This document shows positions 7,565 to 22,440 of a stretch of DNA of 37,406 nucleotides, one piece after another; within the stretch, counting starts at the first letter, position 1, and each line of letters opens with the position of its first letter. A program made the translations under genes and the position numbers. The DNA comes from Piscibacillus salipiscarius JCM 13188. Its GTDB lineage: Bacteria; Bacillota; Bacilli; Bacillales; Alkalibacillaceae. The notes beneath the pieces were generated by a model, which searched no databases, had not been told where the DNA came from, and saw nothing but the letters and a program-made list of their open reading frames with translations. The stretch lies in assembly GCF_001311865.1 (NCBI RefSeq), contig NZ_BBCD01000028.1:1-37406 (forward strand), given 5' to 3'.

Positions 7565-8233
7565 TTAAAAGTTAGGATTAACAGGTTTGCCTTCTTCTAG
7601 GAGTCTGAAGTGGACTTTAGTCACTTCTTCATCTCCGTAGACGTTCGTACCTGATACGCCAATCACATCACCTTGAGATACTTCGTCGCCTTCTTTTACT
7701 GAAGCCTCAGATAAGCTTCCGTAGAAAGTCGAACGCGTATCGTCATGCTCAATCTCAACTACTTGACCTTCTAAATCATCCTTATAAACCTTCGTCACCG
7801 TTCCGCTAAGGGCAGCGATTACTTCGAATGGTTGTCCATCCTTAGAAGTAATGTCGACACCTTTACTCTGGTAATACGTGTTGTTGTAGAAAATAAGTGC
7901 ATCTTCTTGTTCTTCTTCTGTTGCTTCGGCGTCATAAAATTTTGTAATGATTTCAGCTTGATCCCCTAACAGAGTCGGCATCACTAAATCTTCCTGTTCC
8001 GCTGTGACTGGTACAGACTCCTCTTCACCGTTGTTATCTGCAACTTGGCTTGGGTTTTCCTCATTAGTTTGATTACCGTCTTCCGTCACATCAGATGCTT
8101 GGAATTGGTAGACCATAACCCCCGCTAAAATCACAGCAACTAGAGTGATGTAAAGGACTGGGTAAAACCAGCGTTGGCGCGTCAGGCGCTTCCACTTAGA
8201 TTGGCGCATTAATTGCTTTTCTTTTTCATTCAT
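7565..8233 (-). CDS. spoIIQ: Forespore engulfment protein SpoIIQ (LytM-like domain)
   Basis: A single-pass forespore membrane protein that pairs with SpoIIIAH across the engulfment space. Layout of the 222 residues: basic cytosolic start, membrane helix (about 24-43, FYPVLYITLVAVILAGVMVY), acidic linker, then a degenerate LytM/M23 domain with YYQSKGVDIT and KVHFRLLEEGKPVNP. The first histidine of the usual HxH zinc motif is Lys here, so the domain is probably not a peptidase, as in B. subtilis SpoIIQ. It is shorter than the B. subtilis protein (283), mainly at the C-terminal end. I prefer the ATG at 8233 (GAGGTG 6 bases upstream) over a GTG at 8242 that lies inside that ribosome site. Confidence 0.88.
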   Translation of the reverse strand: MNEKEKQLMRQSKWKRLTRQRWFYPVLYITLVAVILAGVMVYQFQASDVTEDGNQTNEENPSQVADNNGEEESVPVTAEQEDLVMPTLLGDQAEIITKFYDAEATEEEQEDALIFYNNTYYQSKGVDITSKDGQPFEVIAALSGTVTKVYKDDLEGQVVEIEHDDTRSTFYGSLSEASVKEGDEVSQGDVIGVSGTNVYGDEEVTKVHFRLLEEGKPVNPNF

Positions 8234-8251
8234 TTTCATCACCTCAGCAAC

Positions 8252-8280
8252 ATTCTGAACGAAAAATGAAGAATATATAC
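8252..8280 (-). promoter_or_regulatory. Candidate sigma-F promoter of spoIIQ
   Basis: Minus-strand GTATA (8276-8280), 15 bases, then GTTCAGAAT (8252-8260) fits the sigma-F pattern GTATA / GGnnAnAnT with one mismatch. The spoIIR promoter at 30273 has the same spacing and the same G-to-T mismatch. The resulting leader would be very short. Confidence 0.5.
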
Positions 8281-8351
8281 ATCAAAGTCGAAAATTTTTT
8301 TCAAAAAATGGTGATGAATTTTGATTTTTAGGGTAAACTAAAGAATTTTTA

Positions 8352-8483
8352 TGTGGAAAAGTGAATCTCTGACTAGTTATGCACATGTGGATATAACGAG
8401 TTATTCACATTTTGGGAGGGAGTTATTCACCTATCCACGAACTAGAAAAATTTTTATTTTGAAGATAAATAGAGTTACACACA
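8352..8483. other. DnaA-box-like cluster
   Basis: Exact matches to TTATNCACA occur at 8377-8385 (G) and 8401-8409 (T). One-mismatch sites are TTATTCACC 8423-8431, TTACACACA 8475-8483, and on the minus strand ATATCCACA 8386-8394 and TTTTCCACA 8352-8360; CTATCCACG at 8431-8439 is weaker. Seven sites in 132 bp of non-coding DNA between spoIIQ and spoIID is well above chance. It may titrate DnaA or regulate the neighbours. There is no dnaA or dnaN nearby, so it is not an obvious origin. Confidence 0.55.
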
Positions 8484-8516
8484 AATTGTCCTACCTTCAC
8501 TCTTAATCTTTCAAAT

Positions 8517-8543
8517 AAAAAAGCCACCTCATATAGAGGCAGC
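8517..8543 (-). terminator. Intrinsic terminator after spoIID
   Basis: The minus-strand stem GCTGCCTC/GAGGTGGC (two G-T pairs, 5-base loop) is followed by six T. It begins at the spoIID stop codon. Confidence 0.8.
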
Positions 8544-9540
8544 TAATTCATCGCACTTAGTGATCCGACCACGTCTTGAATAGTAGAGATGTCGACACCT
8601 TGGTAGTAGTGTTTAACAATTTCACGATAGGTTTTTCCTTGTTGGGCCATGCCGTTTGCGCCGTACTGACTCATGCCGACGCCGTGTCCGTATCCTCTTG
8701 TTGTAAAGATGATGTGGTCGCCTTTCGCTTCAATAGTGAAGTCGTTTGAGCGTAATCCTAGCGTTTTCTCGAATTTCTCGTCCTGTAAAATTCTTTCCGT
8801 TAATGGTCATTTTCTTAATGCGCTGGCTTTCCGTTCTAACTGTGTTGGTTACTTCAATAACACTAGAATCTAAACCGAGCTTTTGTACCACTTCGCTTCT
8901 AGGTAAAATTTGTTGTTCCAGATATTCTGGCGACTTTTTATCCCATGGACTGTTGACCATTTTTAAGTATGGGACTTCATTTTGCCAGTAATCCTCGGCA
9001 TTTTCTGTGTAACCATTACTCGTTGAGAAAAATTGAGCTGTAATTGGGTCACCACTGTATGTGATGATTTGACCTTTGGTTTCCTTAACTGCTTTAGTGA
9101 TTTTATTAATCTTCCATGAATAATCGACGCCCCATGCCTTTCGCAATTCTTCTAAACTCTTGTAAACTTGGTGCTGGACAGTATCGGTAACATCGTAGTT
9201 TTTAGCAGCCCCGCCCTTTTTTTAATATTTGTGCGACATATGTCCTTGCAGCTAAGGCTTGTGCTTTAATTGCTTCCATTTCAAAACTAGCAGGGACTTC
9301 CGATGCGACCACTGACACGACGTACTCTTCCAGTGGGACCTCTTCGACTTTTTCCGTTGCGCTTCTCATCACTTGAACCACTGGTTGATCGCTCGTTTCT
9401 AAATCAACCTCTACTGTTTCATTCATGTCAACTGTTTCTGTCGATGCATTAGAAAATGGTACAACGATGGCAGCTGGAAGAACGGTAATCACTGAGATCA
9501 AGACTGCTCCAATGATAAGGAATTCATGTTTTATGTTCAT
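8543..9540 (-). CDS. spoIID: Stage II sporulation protein SpoIID (two frameshifts)
   Basis: A mother-cell lytic transglycosylase that works with SpoIIP and SpoIIM in engulfment. It has an N-terminal membrane anchor ([19 protein letters not shown]), the SpoIID domain start [20 protein letters not shown] with its conserved Glu, then [29 protein letters not shown] and the C-terminal [20 protein letters not shown]. The pieces lie in three phases: one surplus A in each of the runs 9217-9223 and 8764-8767 breaks the frame. Corrected length is about 331 residues, near the 343 of B. subtilis. The ATG at 9540 follows AAGGAGG; an upstream in-frame ATG has no ribosome site. Confidence 0.92.
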
Positions 9541-9641
9541 AGCGACAGCTCCTCCTTTGATAAAATCTGTATCTATCAATATAATTATTCCCAAATTATT
9601 TTTGATAGAACCAAAGTAGATTTATTTGAAGTTGCAGAGGC

Positions 9642-9656
9642 TGTCTATTATAGACA
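9642..9656. promoter_or_regulatory. Perfect 15-bp palindrome upstream of spoIID
   Basis: TGTCTATTATAGACA lies between the murA terminator and spoIID, about 100 bp before the spoIID start. It could be an operator. No known regulator consensus is assigned. Confidence 0.3.
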
Positions 9657-9673
9657 TATGTACAATTTGGCAT

Positions 9674-9700
9674 AAAAAAAGCGGCGATTGCCGCCGCTTT
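9674..9700 (-). terminator. Intrinsic terminator after murA
   Basis: A GC-rich GCGGCG/CGCCGC hairpin extended by AAA/TTT is followed by seven T on the minus strand, 12 bp past the murA stop. Confidence 0.9.
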
Positions 9701-9711
9701 TAACATACATA

Positions 9712-11021
9712 TTAACTAGATTGTGCCATTGAGTCGTTAATAACTTGGTCGACTTTTTCAGTTTCCTCGTAAACGCGCTCGATGTCAGCACCTAAATCTC
9801 TTAATTTACCTTCAAAGTTTACATAGCCACGATCTAAATGTTTAAGTTCAGTCACAGTTGTACGTCCTTCAGCAACAAGACCTGCAATGATTAACGCTGC
9901 TGCAGCACGTAAGTCTGTCGCTGCAACTTCTGCGCCTTGTAGTTCTGAAGGGCCTTCAATAATAGCACTACGTCCTTCAATTTTGCAACTGCATTCATGC
10001 GTCTGAATTCTTCAACGTGCATGAAACGATTTTCAAAAACAGTTTCGGAAATCACGCTTGTGCCTCTAGATCTCATAGCCAAAGCCATAAACTGTGATTG
10101 TAAGTCAGTTGGGAACCCAGGGTATGGTAGAGTTTTAATATCTACTCCTTTTAGTTCACCGTTACCAATTACGCGCACACTATTTTCATATTCTTCAATC
10201 TTAACGCCCATTTCTCCCATTTTAGCAATAAGAGAACGTAAATGGTCTGGAATAGCGCCTTCTACGACGACATCTCCGCCTGTAATCGCTGCTGCAACCA
10301 TAAATGTTCCAGCTTCAATACGATCAGGAATGATGTTGTGCTCTACGCCATGTAAAGTTGGGACACCTTCAATACGAATCGTCTCCGTACCAGCGCCAAC
10401 AACTTTTCCACCCATTTGATTAATATAATTTGCTAAATCTACTATTTCTGGCTCTCTAGCACAGTTCTCAATGACTGTTGTACCTTCTGCTAGAGCTGCT
10501 GCCATAATTAAGTTTTCAGTTGCACCTACACTAGGAAAATCTAAATAAATGCGAGCTCCTACTAGTTTTTCAGGAACATGTGCTTCTACATAACCATTTC
10601 CAACATGAATCTTCGCACCCATTGCTTCAAAGCCTTTTAAATGCTGATCAATTGGACGAGAACCAATTGCACAACCACCTGGCATAGCCACTTTTGCATG
10701 ACCGAAGCGTGCTAATAGAGGTCCTAAAACAAGAACTGAGGCTCTCATTTTACGAACATATTCAAAAGGCGTTTCAGTTTTTAATTGATTAGAAGCATCT
10801 ATAACTAATTGGTTTTCAGATTGTAAGACATTAATATTCATATAACGTAAAACTTCACTAATTGTATCAACATCAGCTAAATGAGGAACTTGCTTTAATG
10901 TACTTTTTCCTTCACTAGCCATTATACTTGCTGCAATTACTGGTAATACGGCATTCTTTGCTCCCTCTACCTTCACCGTACCACGTAATTGGTTTCCACC
11001 AGATACTATGATTTTTTCCAA
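9712..11021 (-). CDS. murA: UDP-GlcNAc 1-carboxyvinyltransferase MurA (one frameshift)
   Basis: Catalyses the first committed step of peptidoglycan synthesis: enolpyruvyl transfer from PEP to UDP-GlcNAc. Visible: [24 protein letters not shown] start, the active-site cysteine loop [20 protein letters not shown], and [12 protein letters not shown]. The last 80 residues ([19 protein letters not shown] onward) are in another frame; one extra A in the run 9981-9984 gives 436 residues, the standard length. The TTG start at 11021 has GGAGGG upstream. Position downstream of ywzB-ywmB and upstream of spoIID matches B. subtilis murAA. Confidence 0.95.
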
Positions 11022-11056
11022 GGTTTTTCCCTCCGTGTCGATATTCCGTATGTTAT

Positions 11057-11704
11057 TTAATATTCAATAACAAGGATAGGTGTTCCAATCGTTATGGTAT
11101 TTAGACCATTCTCTTGTTCCCTAACCGAAAATTGTATGTTTATTTCGTCGTTTTTTAATGGTATATATTGCTCGAATTGATCGCTTTCTCCGCTCACAAC
11201 TTTGAATTTTTCTTCGTCCAATACATTTGTCGTTTTCTACATCGTAATGATTGATGATTTTCTCAATCATAAAATTACTATTAATTTTAACATCTGTTCG
11301 TGATTGAAAACAAGAGTATATTCGACTGTTTTCAAAAAATGTCGAAATTCCGCATTTAACATACGATTTTGTAACACTTTTTTGATCTCTTTATTCCAAT
11401 CGGCGCCTTTAAATTCATATATGACTTTTACCCTGTTATCAGATAAATAAACCATATTAAATGATTCGGTGATGTTTTTATTTTTTGGGTTACTTTTTTC
11501 TGATTTTGAGTAAAAGCTTTCGCCTGTTTTTTTATCTGTGACCGTTAGGATTGTAACATTAACGCTTGAAATATCCAAGCCTTCCTTGATAAAAAACTCC
11601 TCTAACTGATCAATCGTTGAAACGTCGGCGAGTAATGAATTACTAGATTGATAGAATAAAGAAATACTTAATAAAAATAATACTACTACGGAAACCCATC
11701 GCAT
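11057..11704 (-). CDS. ywmB: YwmB family protein (two compensating frameshifts)
   Basis: A conserved Bacillaceae protein of unknown role with a TATA-binding-like fold, identified mainly by position between murA and ywzB and by its ending [13 protein letters not shown]. It has an N-terminal signal/anchor ([16 protein letters not shown]) and should be exported. Start and stop are in the same frame over 215 codons, but a stop interrupts near 11267. A shift near 11314-11318 and an opposite one at the T run 11226-11228 give a sensible middle section ([20 protein letters not shown]). The ATG at 11704 has AAGGGGGAG upstream. Confidence 0.75.
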
Positions 11705-11775
11705 GGCTTTCTCCCCCTTGGAAAAATCATTTAGTAAAAGGATGGACAAAGCCTTACGAAGTTATACATGTGAAT

Positions 11776-12009
11776 TTAGAGTAGATGTTGTAACTGTCTG
11801 GACCATTGAATGAAGTCAATAAAGAAGTTGCTGACAGTAGAGCCGATTGTAATGGATAACATAATAAATAGTATTCGGCTTTCTACAACTCTATTCTTTT
11901 TAAAAATCTGCTCGAGTTGTACAGCCTCGAGCACTTTCCATGCTAGTATGATAAACATAATGTGCATGAACATAAAAATAATTGAGTCAATCGCGAGATC
12001 TGTAAACAT
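11776..12009 (-). CDS. ywzB: YwzB-like small membrane protein (DUF1146)
   Basis: A 77-residue protein with two predicted membrane helices (about residues 8-28 and 46-66) around a short cytosolic stretch containing QLEQIFKKNR. Length, topology and position (between atpC and ywmB-murA) match YwzB of B. subtilis, of unknown function. The ATG at 12009 follows AGAGGTG. It is probably the first gene of a ywzB-ywmB-murA unit, since the atp terminator lies upstream. Confidence 0.8.
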   Translation of the reverse strand: MFTDLAIDSIIFMFMHIMFIILAWKVLEAVQLEQIFKKNRVVESRILFIMLSITIGSTVSNFFIDFIQWSRQLQHLL

Positions 12010-12196
12010 GTTTACACCTCTAATTCCTATTTCAACATTTCCCGGGTAATATCGACACTAAACCTAAAATTTCATAAAATCTTTAATTGTTCGTTAAAAA
12101 GTGTCATGATAGCTTAATAATATTGTTTAATTAACTCTTATCTGCAAGTTTTTTTAACTATACCTGCAAGTAGCCTACACATTCTACAGTACAAAC

Positions 12197-12226
12197 AAAA
12201 AGACTCGACGTATCTGCCGAGTCTTC
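12197..12226 (-). terminator. Intrinsic terminator of the atp operon
   Basis: The AAGACTCG/CGAGTCTT stem with a 10-base loop is followed by TTTTTG on the minus strand, 13 bp past the atpC stop. Confidence 0.88.
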
Positions 12227-12238
12227 CTGTACATAAGC

Positions 12239-12692
<454 letters not shown>

Positions 12693-12702
12693 GTTCCCAT
12701 TT

Positions 12703-14114
<1,412 letters not shown>

Positions 14115-14134
14115 TCACGAATTCATTCAAGCCG

Positions 14135-15001
<867 letters not shown>

Positions 15002-15030
15002 TCACCACCTTTTTCGAGACTTCATCATCA

Positions 15031-17632
<2,602 letters not shown>

Positions 17633-17667
17633 CTAACTCCTCACATTTTATAAAATGTTTAGTTTTA

Positions 17668-17831
17668 AGAAATCCACTCGCTTTCCGTGGGCGATCCACA
17701 AGCCTCCTCACTCGTCCCTCGTTGCGGGGTCTTGTTCGGCTCGCTATTCCCACGAAGAACACGACGTTCAAGTGTCGGCGTTGGTCACAGGACGTGACCG
17801 TTTTTAGCGACCAGGAGTCTCGCGGATTTCT
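17668..17831. repeat. Dispersed long-hairpin repeat, copy R2, inside the atp operon
   Basis: About 164 bp bounded by AGAAATCC and GGATTTCT. CGCTTTCC-GTGGG pairs with TTCCC-ACG; AAGCCTCCTC and GCGGGGTCTTG are kept. Before the closing AGGAGTCTCGC there is an extra segment with the hairpin GGTCAC/GTGACC. It lies between atpE and atpF with no coding function, and should be transcribed within the operon mRNA. Confidence 0.75.
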
Positions 17832-17920
17832 CGCAAAACATCAATAACTAAACATGCACATAAAGGAATGGCGAAGTATGTCCATCATAACTTCGCCATT
17901 CAATTGTTCGTCGTAAAAAA

Positions 17921-18145
<225 letters not shown>

Positions 18146-18233
18146 TTATAAATTAGTTTGATTTTTCTCGCCATTAAAGACGAATGAATTTTATTAAAAT
18201 ACTCAGCTAATGCTAAGTACTAATTCACATAAA

Positions 18234-19353
<1,120 letters not shown>

Positions 19354-19354
19354 T

Positions 19355-19576
19355 CTAATCGTCTCCTAGAAACTTTTTGACAAGTAAAATCATACCATAC
19401 ACGCCTGATGCCAAACCTAAAAGTAAACCAATGATCAGGAAAAGAGGGGACGTGCCTAAGTAACCATCAAGCCACCTTCCAAGCAGAATTCCGACAATTG
19501 TCGAACCGGATAAGTAACTTAATATACTCGCTGTGATTGCCATTCCTTGAAGTGGGCGTTTATTCAGGTTAACCAC
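19355..19576 (-). CDS. AtpZ/AtpQ-like small membrane protein heading the atp operon
   Basis: A 73-residue two-helix protein (ASILSYLSGSTIVGILLGRWLDGYLG, LFLIIGLLLGLASGVYGMILLVKKF) of the AtpZ/gene 1 family, members of which have been linked to Fo assembly or magnesium/calcium uptake. The W-L-D between helices and the GLASGVYGM turn are typical. The GTG at 19576 has GGAG only directly in front, so the true start is uncertain; MAIT at 19543 is an alternative. B. subtilis lacks a close counterpart here. Confidence 0.75.
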   Translation of the reverse strand: MVNLNKRPLQGMAITASILSYLSGSTIVGILLGRWLDGYLGTSPLFLIIGLLLGLASGVYGMILLVKKFLGDD

Positions 19577-19683
19577 TCCAATCGTGATTTCAGTGGAAAA
19601 GATTTATCAAACGATATCGACAAATCTTGCAGAGGCAAATCTTCAAAAATAAAATCTCTTAAAACATTTGCCCACACTAAATT

Positions 19684-19712
19684 AGATTACAATACGAGTA
19701 TTTTAAAGTCAA
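19684..19712 (-). promoter_or_regulatory. Sigma-A promoter of the atp operon
   Basis: Minus-strand TTGACT (19707-19712), 17 bases, TAATCT (19684-19689): a strong housekeeping promoter match, about 108 bp upstream of the first operon gene. Confidence 0.8.
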
Positions 19713-19741
19713 TTGTAAATATGCAGAAATTAAAACAACTT

Positions 19742-19757
19742 TGTGACAAAAATCACA
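19742..19757. promoter_or_regulatory. Fnr/Crp- or Rex-like operator upstream of the atp promoter
   Basis: TGTGACAAAAATCACA is an exact TGTGA-N6-TCACA palindrome, the Fnr/Crp-family consensus; extended to TTGTGAC-AAAA-ATCACAT it also resembles a Rex site with imperfect inner and outer positions. Its centre lies about 72 bp upstream of the inferred transcription start, a typical class I activator distance. Which regulator binds is not known from sequence. Confidence 0.5.
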
Positions 19758-19774
19758 TTTATGTTGAAAACGCT

Positions 19775-19801
19775 TTATCTGCCTAAAATTCAGGCAGATA
19801 A
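19775..19801. terminator. Inverted repeat at the protease gene end
   Basis: TTATCTGCC and GGCAGATAA form a perfect nine-base stem with a nine-base loop, overlapping the stop codon at 19783. No long T tract follows on the minus strand, so terminator function is uncertain. Confidence 0.4.
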
Positions 19802-21916
19802 ATTTCTTTTTCTTCATATAAAGTTTCATCGTCTTGTGTCATTTCAAAAACGACTTTATACTCGCCCTCTGGCAGGTCGCTGATTTTAAATTCTTTTTCA
19901 AATACGCCTTTAGACACGTTTTCTTGAGTGAACAGCGGTTGTGCGTGTAGGTCTTTTGGATCGATTAAAGTGGCTGTAAGTTTTTCAATTGGTTCGTTCA
20001 CATAAAATCTTAATGTCAAATGCTCCGTTTGAAAAGGTGCCATGTCCAATTCCATGCCGGTAATTCTTGGATAATCGGATGTTTCGTTAATAAATAAGTA
20101 CGGCAAGTGTTTTTGTTGCTGATTAAGTGATACCTCTATATAGCCCTCACGCGTTCCTTTTTCAGTACGTCTTGAATTGATTTGTGCACCTACCTTGAAT
20201 CGTCGTTTTTCGTTAGGGCCAATCGTTGAATTGAGCGGCAGGTCCCATACGATTCCATTCTCCCTTTTTGGAATATTCCATTTAATGTCAAGAGGTTTCC
20301 TTGAAAGGTTCTTAATAGTAATCGTTTGATCTACTTTTTTTAACCCTTTTTCTATCTTACCAAAATTAAGCCGGTTGTGGTCTATGATGTAACTTTGGGT
20401 TAGGGCTTTGTTCATATTAATAAAACCGGTTCCTTGTTCAGATGGCGAAAGCTCTTCTTCTCCCATTTTGAATAGATCAGTAGATGATAGTAAGCGAGCT
20501 TTAATTTGTTCTGGTGTATCGTGTGGGTATGCTTGTTTTAACAGAGCCGTAACGCCTGCCACGTAAGGTGATGCCATGCTTGTTCCTTGAAGTGAGGCAT
20601 ACCCTTCTGGCACCGTGCTCACAATCTCAACTCCTGGTGCAATGAGGTCAGGTTTGATAGTCCATGATGAAGCGACAGGTCCGCGTGAACTGAATGGGGC
20701 TAATGCATTACGTATCGTTTGGTAGTTCGTTTTTAACCAGCCGTCACCTTGCATGAGCAGTTCTGCCTCTTCTTCTGTAATGTAAGCCGTTGGAAATGGA
20801 GCTTCTACCCACTCCCATTCGTTTGGGTCATCTTCAGGTCCGTTATAGATGAGTGCAGCTGTTGCCCCCTTTTCATCTAGCTGCTGAATGAGTTCGTAAT
20901 ACGGTGTGTCTCCTTTTTTATTAAAACGACTCGGTCGTGAATGGTTTGTTCTAAGGTGTCTAATGAATTAGGTATAACTAAAGGCTGATCTCGTTTCAGG
21001 TTCCATTTTTCTGATAGTGGGAGCTGGCGGATCGGCACGACTTGTTCCTTTTGAGTGTATACTTGGGCAAGCTTTTGCTTCGTAATCGCCGCCCCGACTG
21101 AAATCGCTTTTTCTGACGTTGCCGGCGAACCAACCGTCCAGTCTTCAGGTCCGCTATTCCCATTTGCTACAACGACAATTTTGCCGAGCTCGACTGCTTT
21201 ATTAACGGCGCGCGTCATCGGATCATCAGGGCTATTCGTTTCGCTTCCAAGCGACATATTGATGATCTCCATATCGTCGTTAACAGCTTGCTCGAGAGCA
21301 GCTATGATTTGCGCGGTCGTCCCCGTTCCGCCTGGGCCAAGTGCACGATAAGCATAGAGGTCCGCTTCAGGTGCAACTCCCTGCATGGTTCCGTTACCTG
21401 CGATGATACCAGAGACGTGGGTTCCGTGAAGCGTCGGCATCCCCTGTTCGGGCGTTGTTTCCATTGGGTCTTTGTCAAAATCAACTAGATCAAACCCACC
21501 ATGGTAACTTTTTTCAAGGTCGGGGTGTTCATGGTCAATTCCAGTATCGATGACTCCGACTTGAACACCTTTGCCTGTGAAGGGTAGGTTTTTGGATGAT
21601 AACGTGCCATCTCAGGGTGAAGGTCCTCATTGGTGTTTGCTTTTGTTTGCGGCACTGAGTACGTCTGGACTGGGCTCACCTTACTGACAAACTCTTCTTC
21701 GTGCAAACTCTTTATGTGGCGCTGCTTCCCCGTTACAGCTAGAGCCTGCATGAGCGTATCATAGACATACTCAACTTCGACTAACGGATAATATTTTTCA
21801 ATGTATTCTTTCGTCTCATGCGGATCTTGATCCACTTCCATTATAAAGGTCATTTCTTCCGCTTGTAGATAGATTGGTGTCATGATGATAAGTATTATTG
21901 CAAAGATTAGCCTCAT
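19783..21916 (-). CDS. Secreted subtilisin-family (S8) serine protease (two frameshifts)
   Basis: About 711 residues after correction. Signal peptide RLIFAIILIIMTPIYLQAEE, an I9-like propeptide (about 25-110), then the catalytic domain: Asp in VGVIDTGIDHEHPD, His in LHGTHVSGIIAGNG, oxyanion Asn in VVVANGNSGPEDW, Ser in LQGTSMASPYVAGVTALLK. A PA-like insert (ATAALIYNGPED) separates the Asn and Ser motifs, and a beta-rich C-terminal region follows, as in Vpr-type proteases. One A is missing in each of the runs 21589-21593 and 20914-20919. The ATG at 21916 has GAGG at 8 bases; an upstream GTG lies within that site. It stands between mnaA and the atp operon. Confidence 0.88.
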
Positions 21917-22018
21917 AGCTCGCACCTCTTCAGTTGTTTTAGTTTTATTGTGTGGAAAATAGGGAAGTCATGCTTGGGATGGGGAAAAGTTTGGGGTTGA
22001 CGGTTTGGCCCGGGACGT

Positions 22019-22373
22019 GGACAGTTTGACCTCGGATGCGAACAGTTTTCTCTGGAATGCGAACATTTCTCCTCCTCACGCGATCAGTTTAGTCCAGGAT
22101 GCGGACACTTCACCCTGACATACGAACAGTTCTCCTTCTCACGCGAACAGTTTAGCCCAGGATGCGGACACTTCACCGTGAAATACGAACAGTTCTCCTC
22201 CTCACGTGAACAGTTTAGCCCCGAACGCGGACACTTCACCGTGAAATACGAACAGTTTTCCTCCTCACGTGAACAGTTTAGCCCAGGATGCGGACAATTC
22301 ATCCTGATATACGAACAGTTCCCCTCCTCACGTGAACAGTTTAGCCCCGAATGCGGACAATTCACCCCCATAC
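22019..22373 (+). repeat. 21-bp phased repeat array C (GRACA family), 17 units with 63-bp superrepeat
   Basis: Units begin every 21 bp from 22019 to 22355 without slippage. Cores alternate GGACA and GAACA after ATGC, ATAC or ACGT. From 22082 a three-unit (63-bp) block repeats about five times: a GGACACTTCACC-type unit, a GAACAGTTCTCCTCC-type unit and a GAACAGTTTAGCCC-type unit. It fills the gap between the protease gene's 5' end and the mnaA terminator. Open frames on both strands arise from the 7-codon pitch and lack ribosome sites. Confidence 0.96.
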
Positions 22374-22401
22374 GAACAAAAGGACATCTATCAAACAATA
22401 A

Positions 22402-22429
22402 GAAGCTTTTGCGCGTACGCAAAAGCTTC
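22402..22429 (-). terminator. Hairpin terminator after mnaA
   Basis: A perfect 12-base stem GAAGCTTTTGCG/CGCAAAAGCTTC with a 4-base loop, 12 bp past the mnaA stop. The following T tract is weak (TTATTG). Confidence 0.75.
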
Positions 22430-22440
22430 CAAATTTAATC

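Noticed and set aside
8284..8350. Riboswitch or leader RNA upstream of spoIIQ
   Set aside because: AT-rich with no stable paired structure or terminator before the gene.
8352..8483. Chromosomal or plasmid replication origin
   Set aside because: DnaA-like boxes are present, but there is no dnaA, dnaN or rep gene nearby and no convincing AT-rich unwinding element with DnaA-trios; a secondary DnaA cluster is more likely.
8543..9540. spoIID as a true pseudogene (asporogenous strain)
   Set aside because: Its two shifts are of the same homopolymer type as those in essential genes, so they carry no evidence of decay.
12120..12175. Direct repeat ACTTGCAG(G/A)TA upstream of ywzB as an operator
   Set aside because: Only two short copies on the minus strand, no clear promoter alignment; too weak to report as a feature.
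22084..22438. Two opposite-strand repeat-rich open frames in array C as protein genes
   Set aside because: Both strands are open because the repeat core has few stops; no start signals, and the composition follows the DNA repeat, not protein selection.
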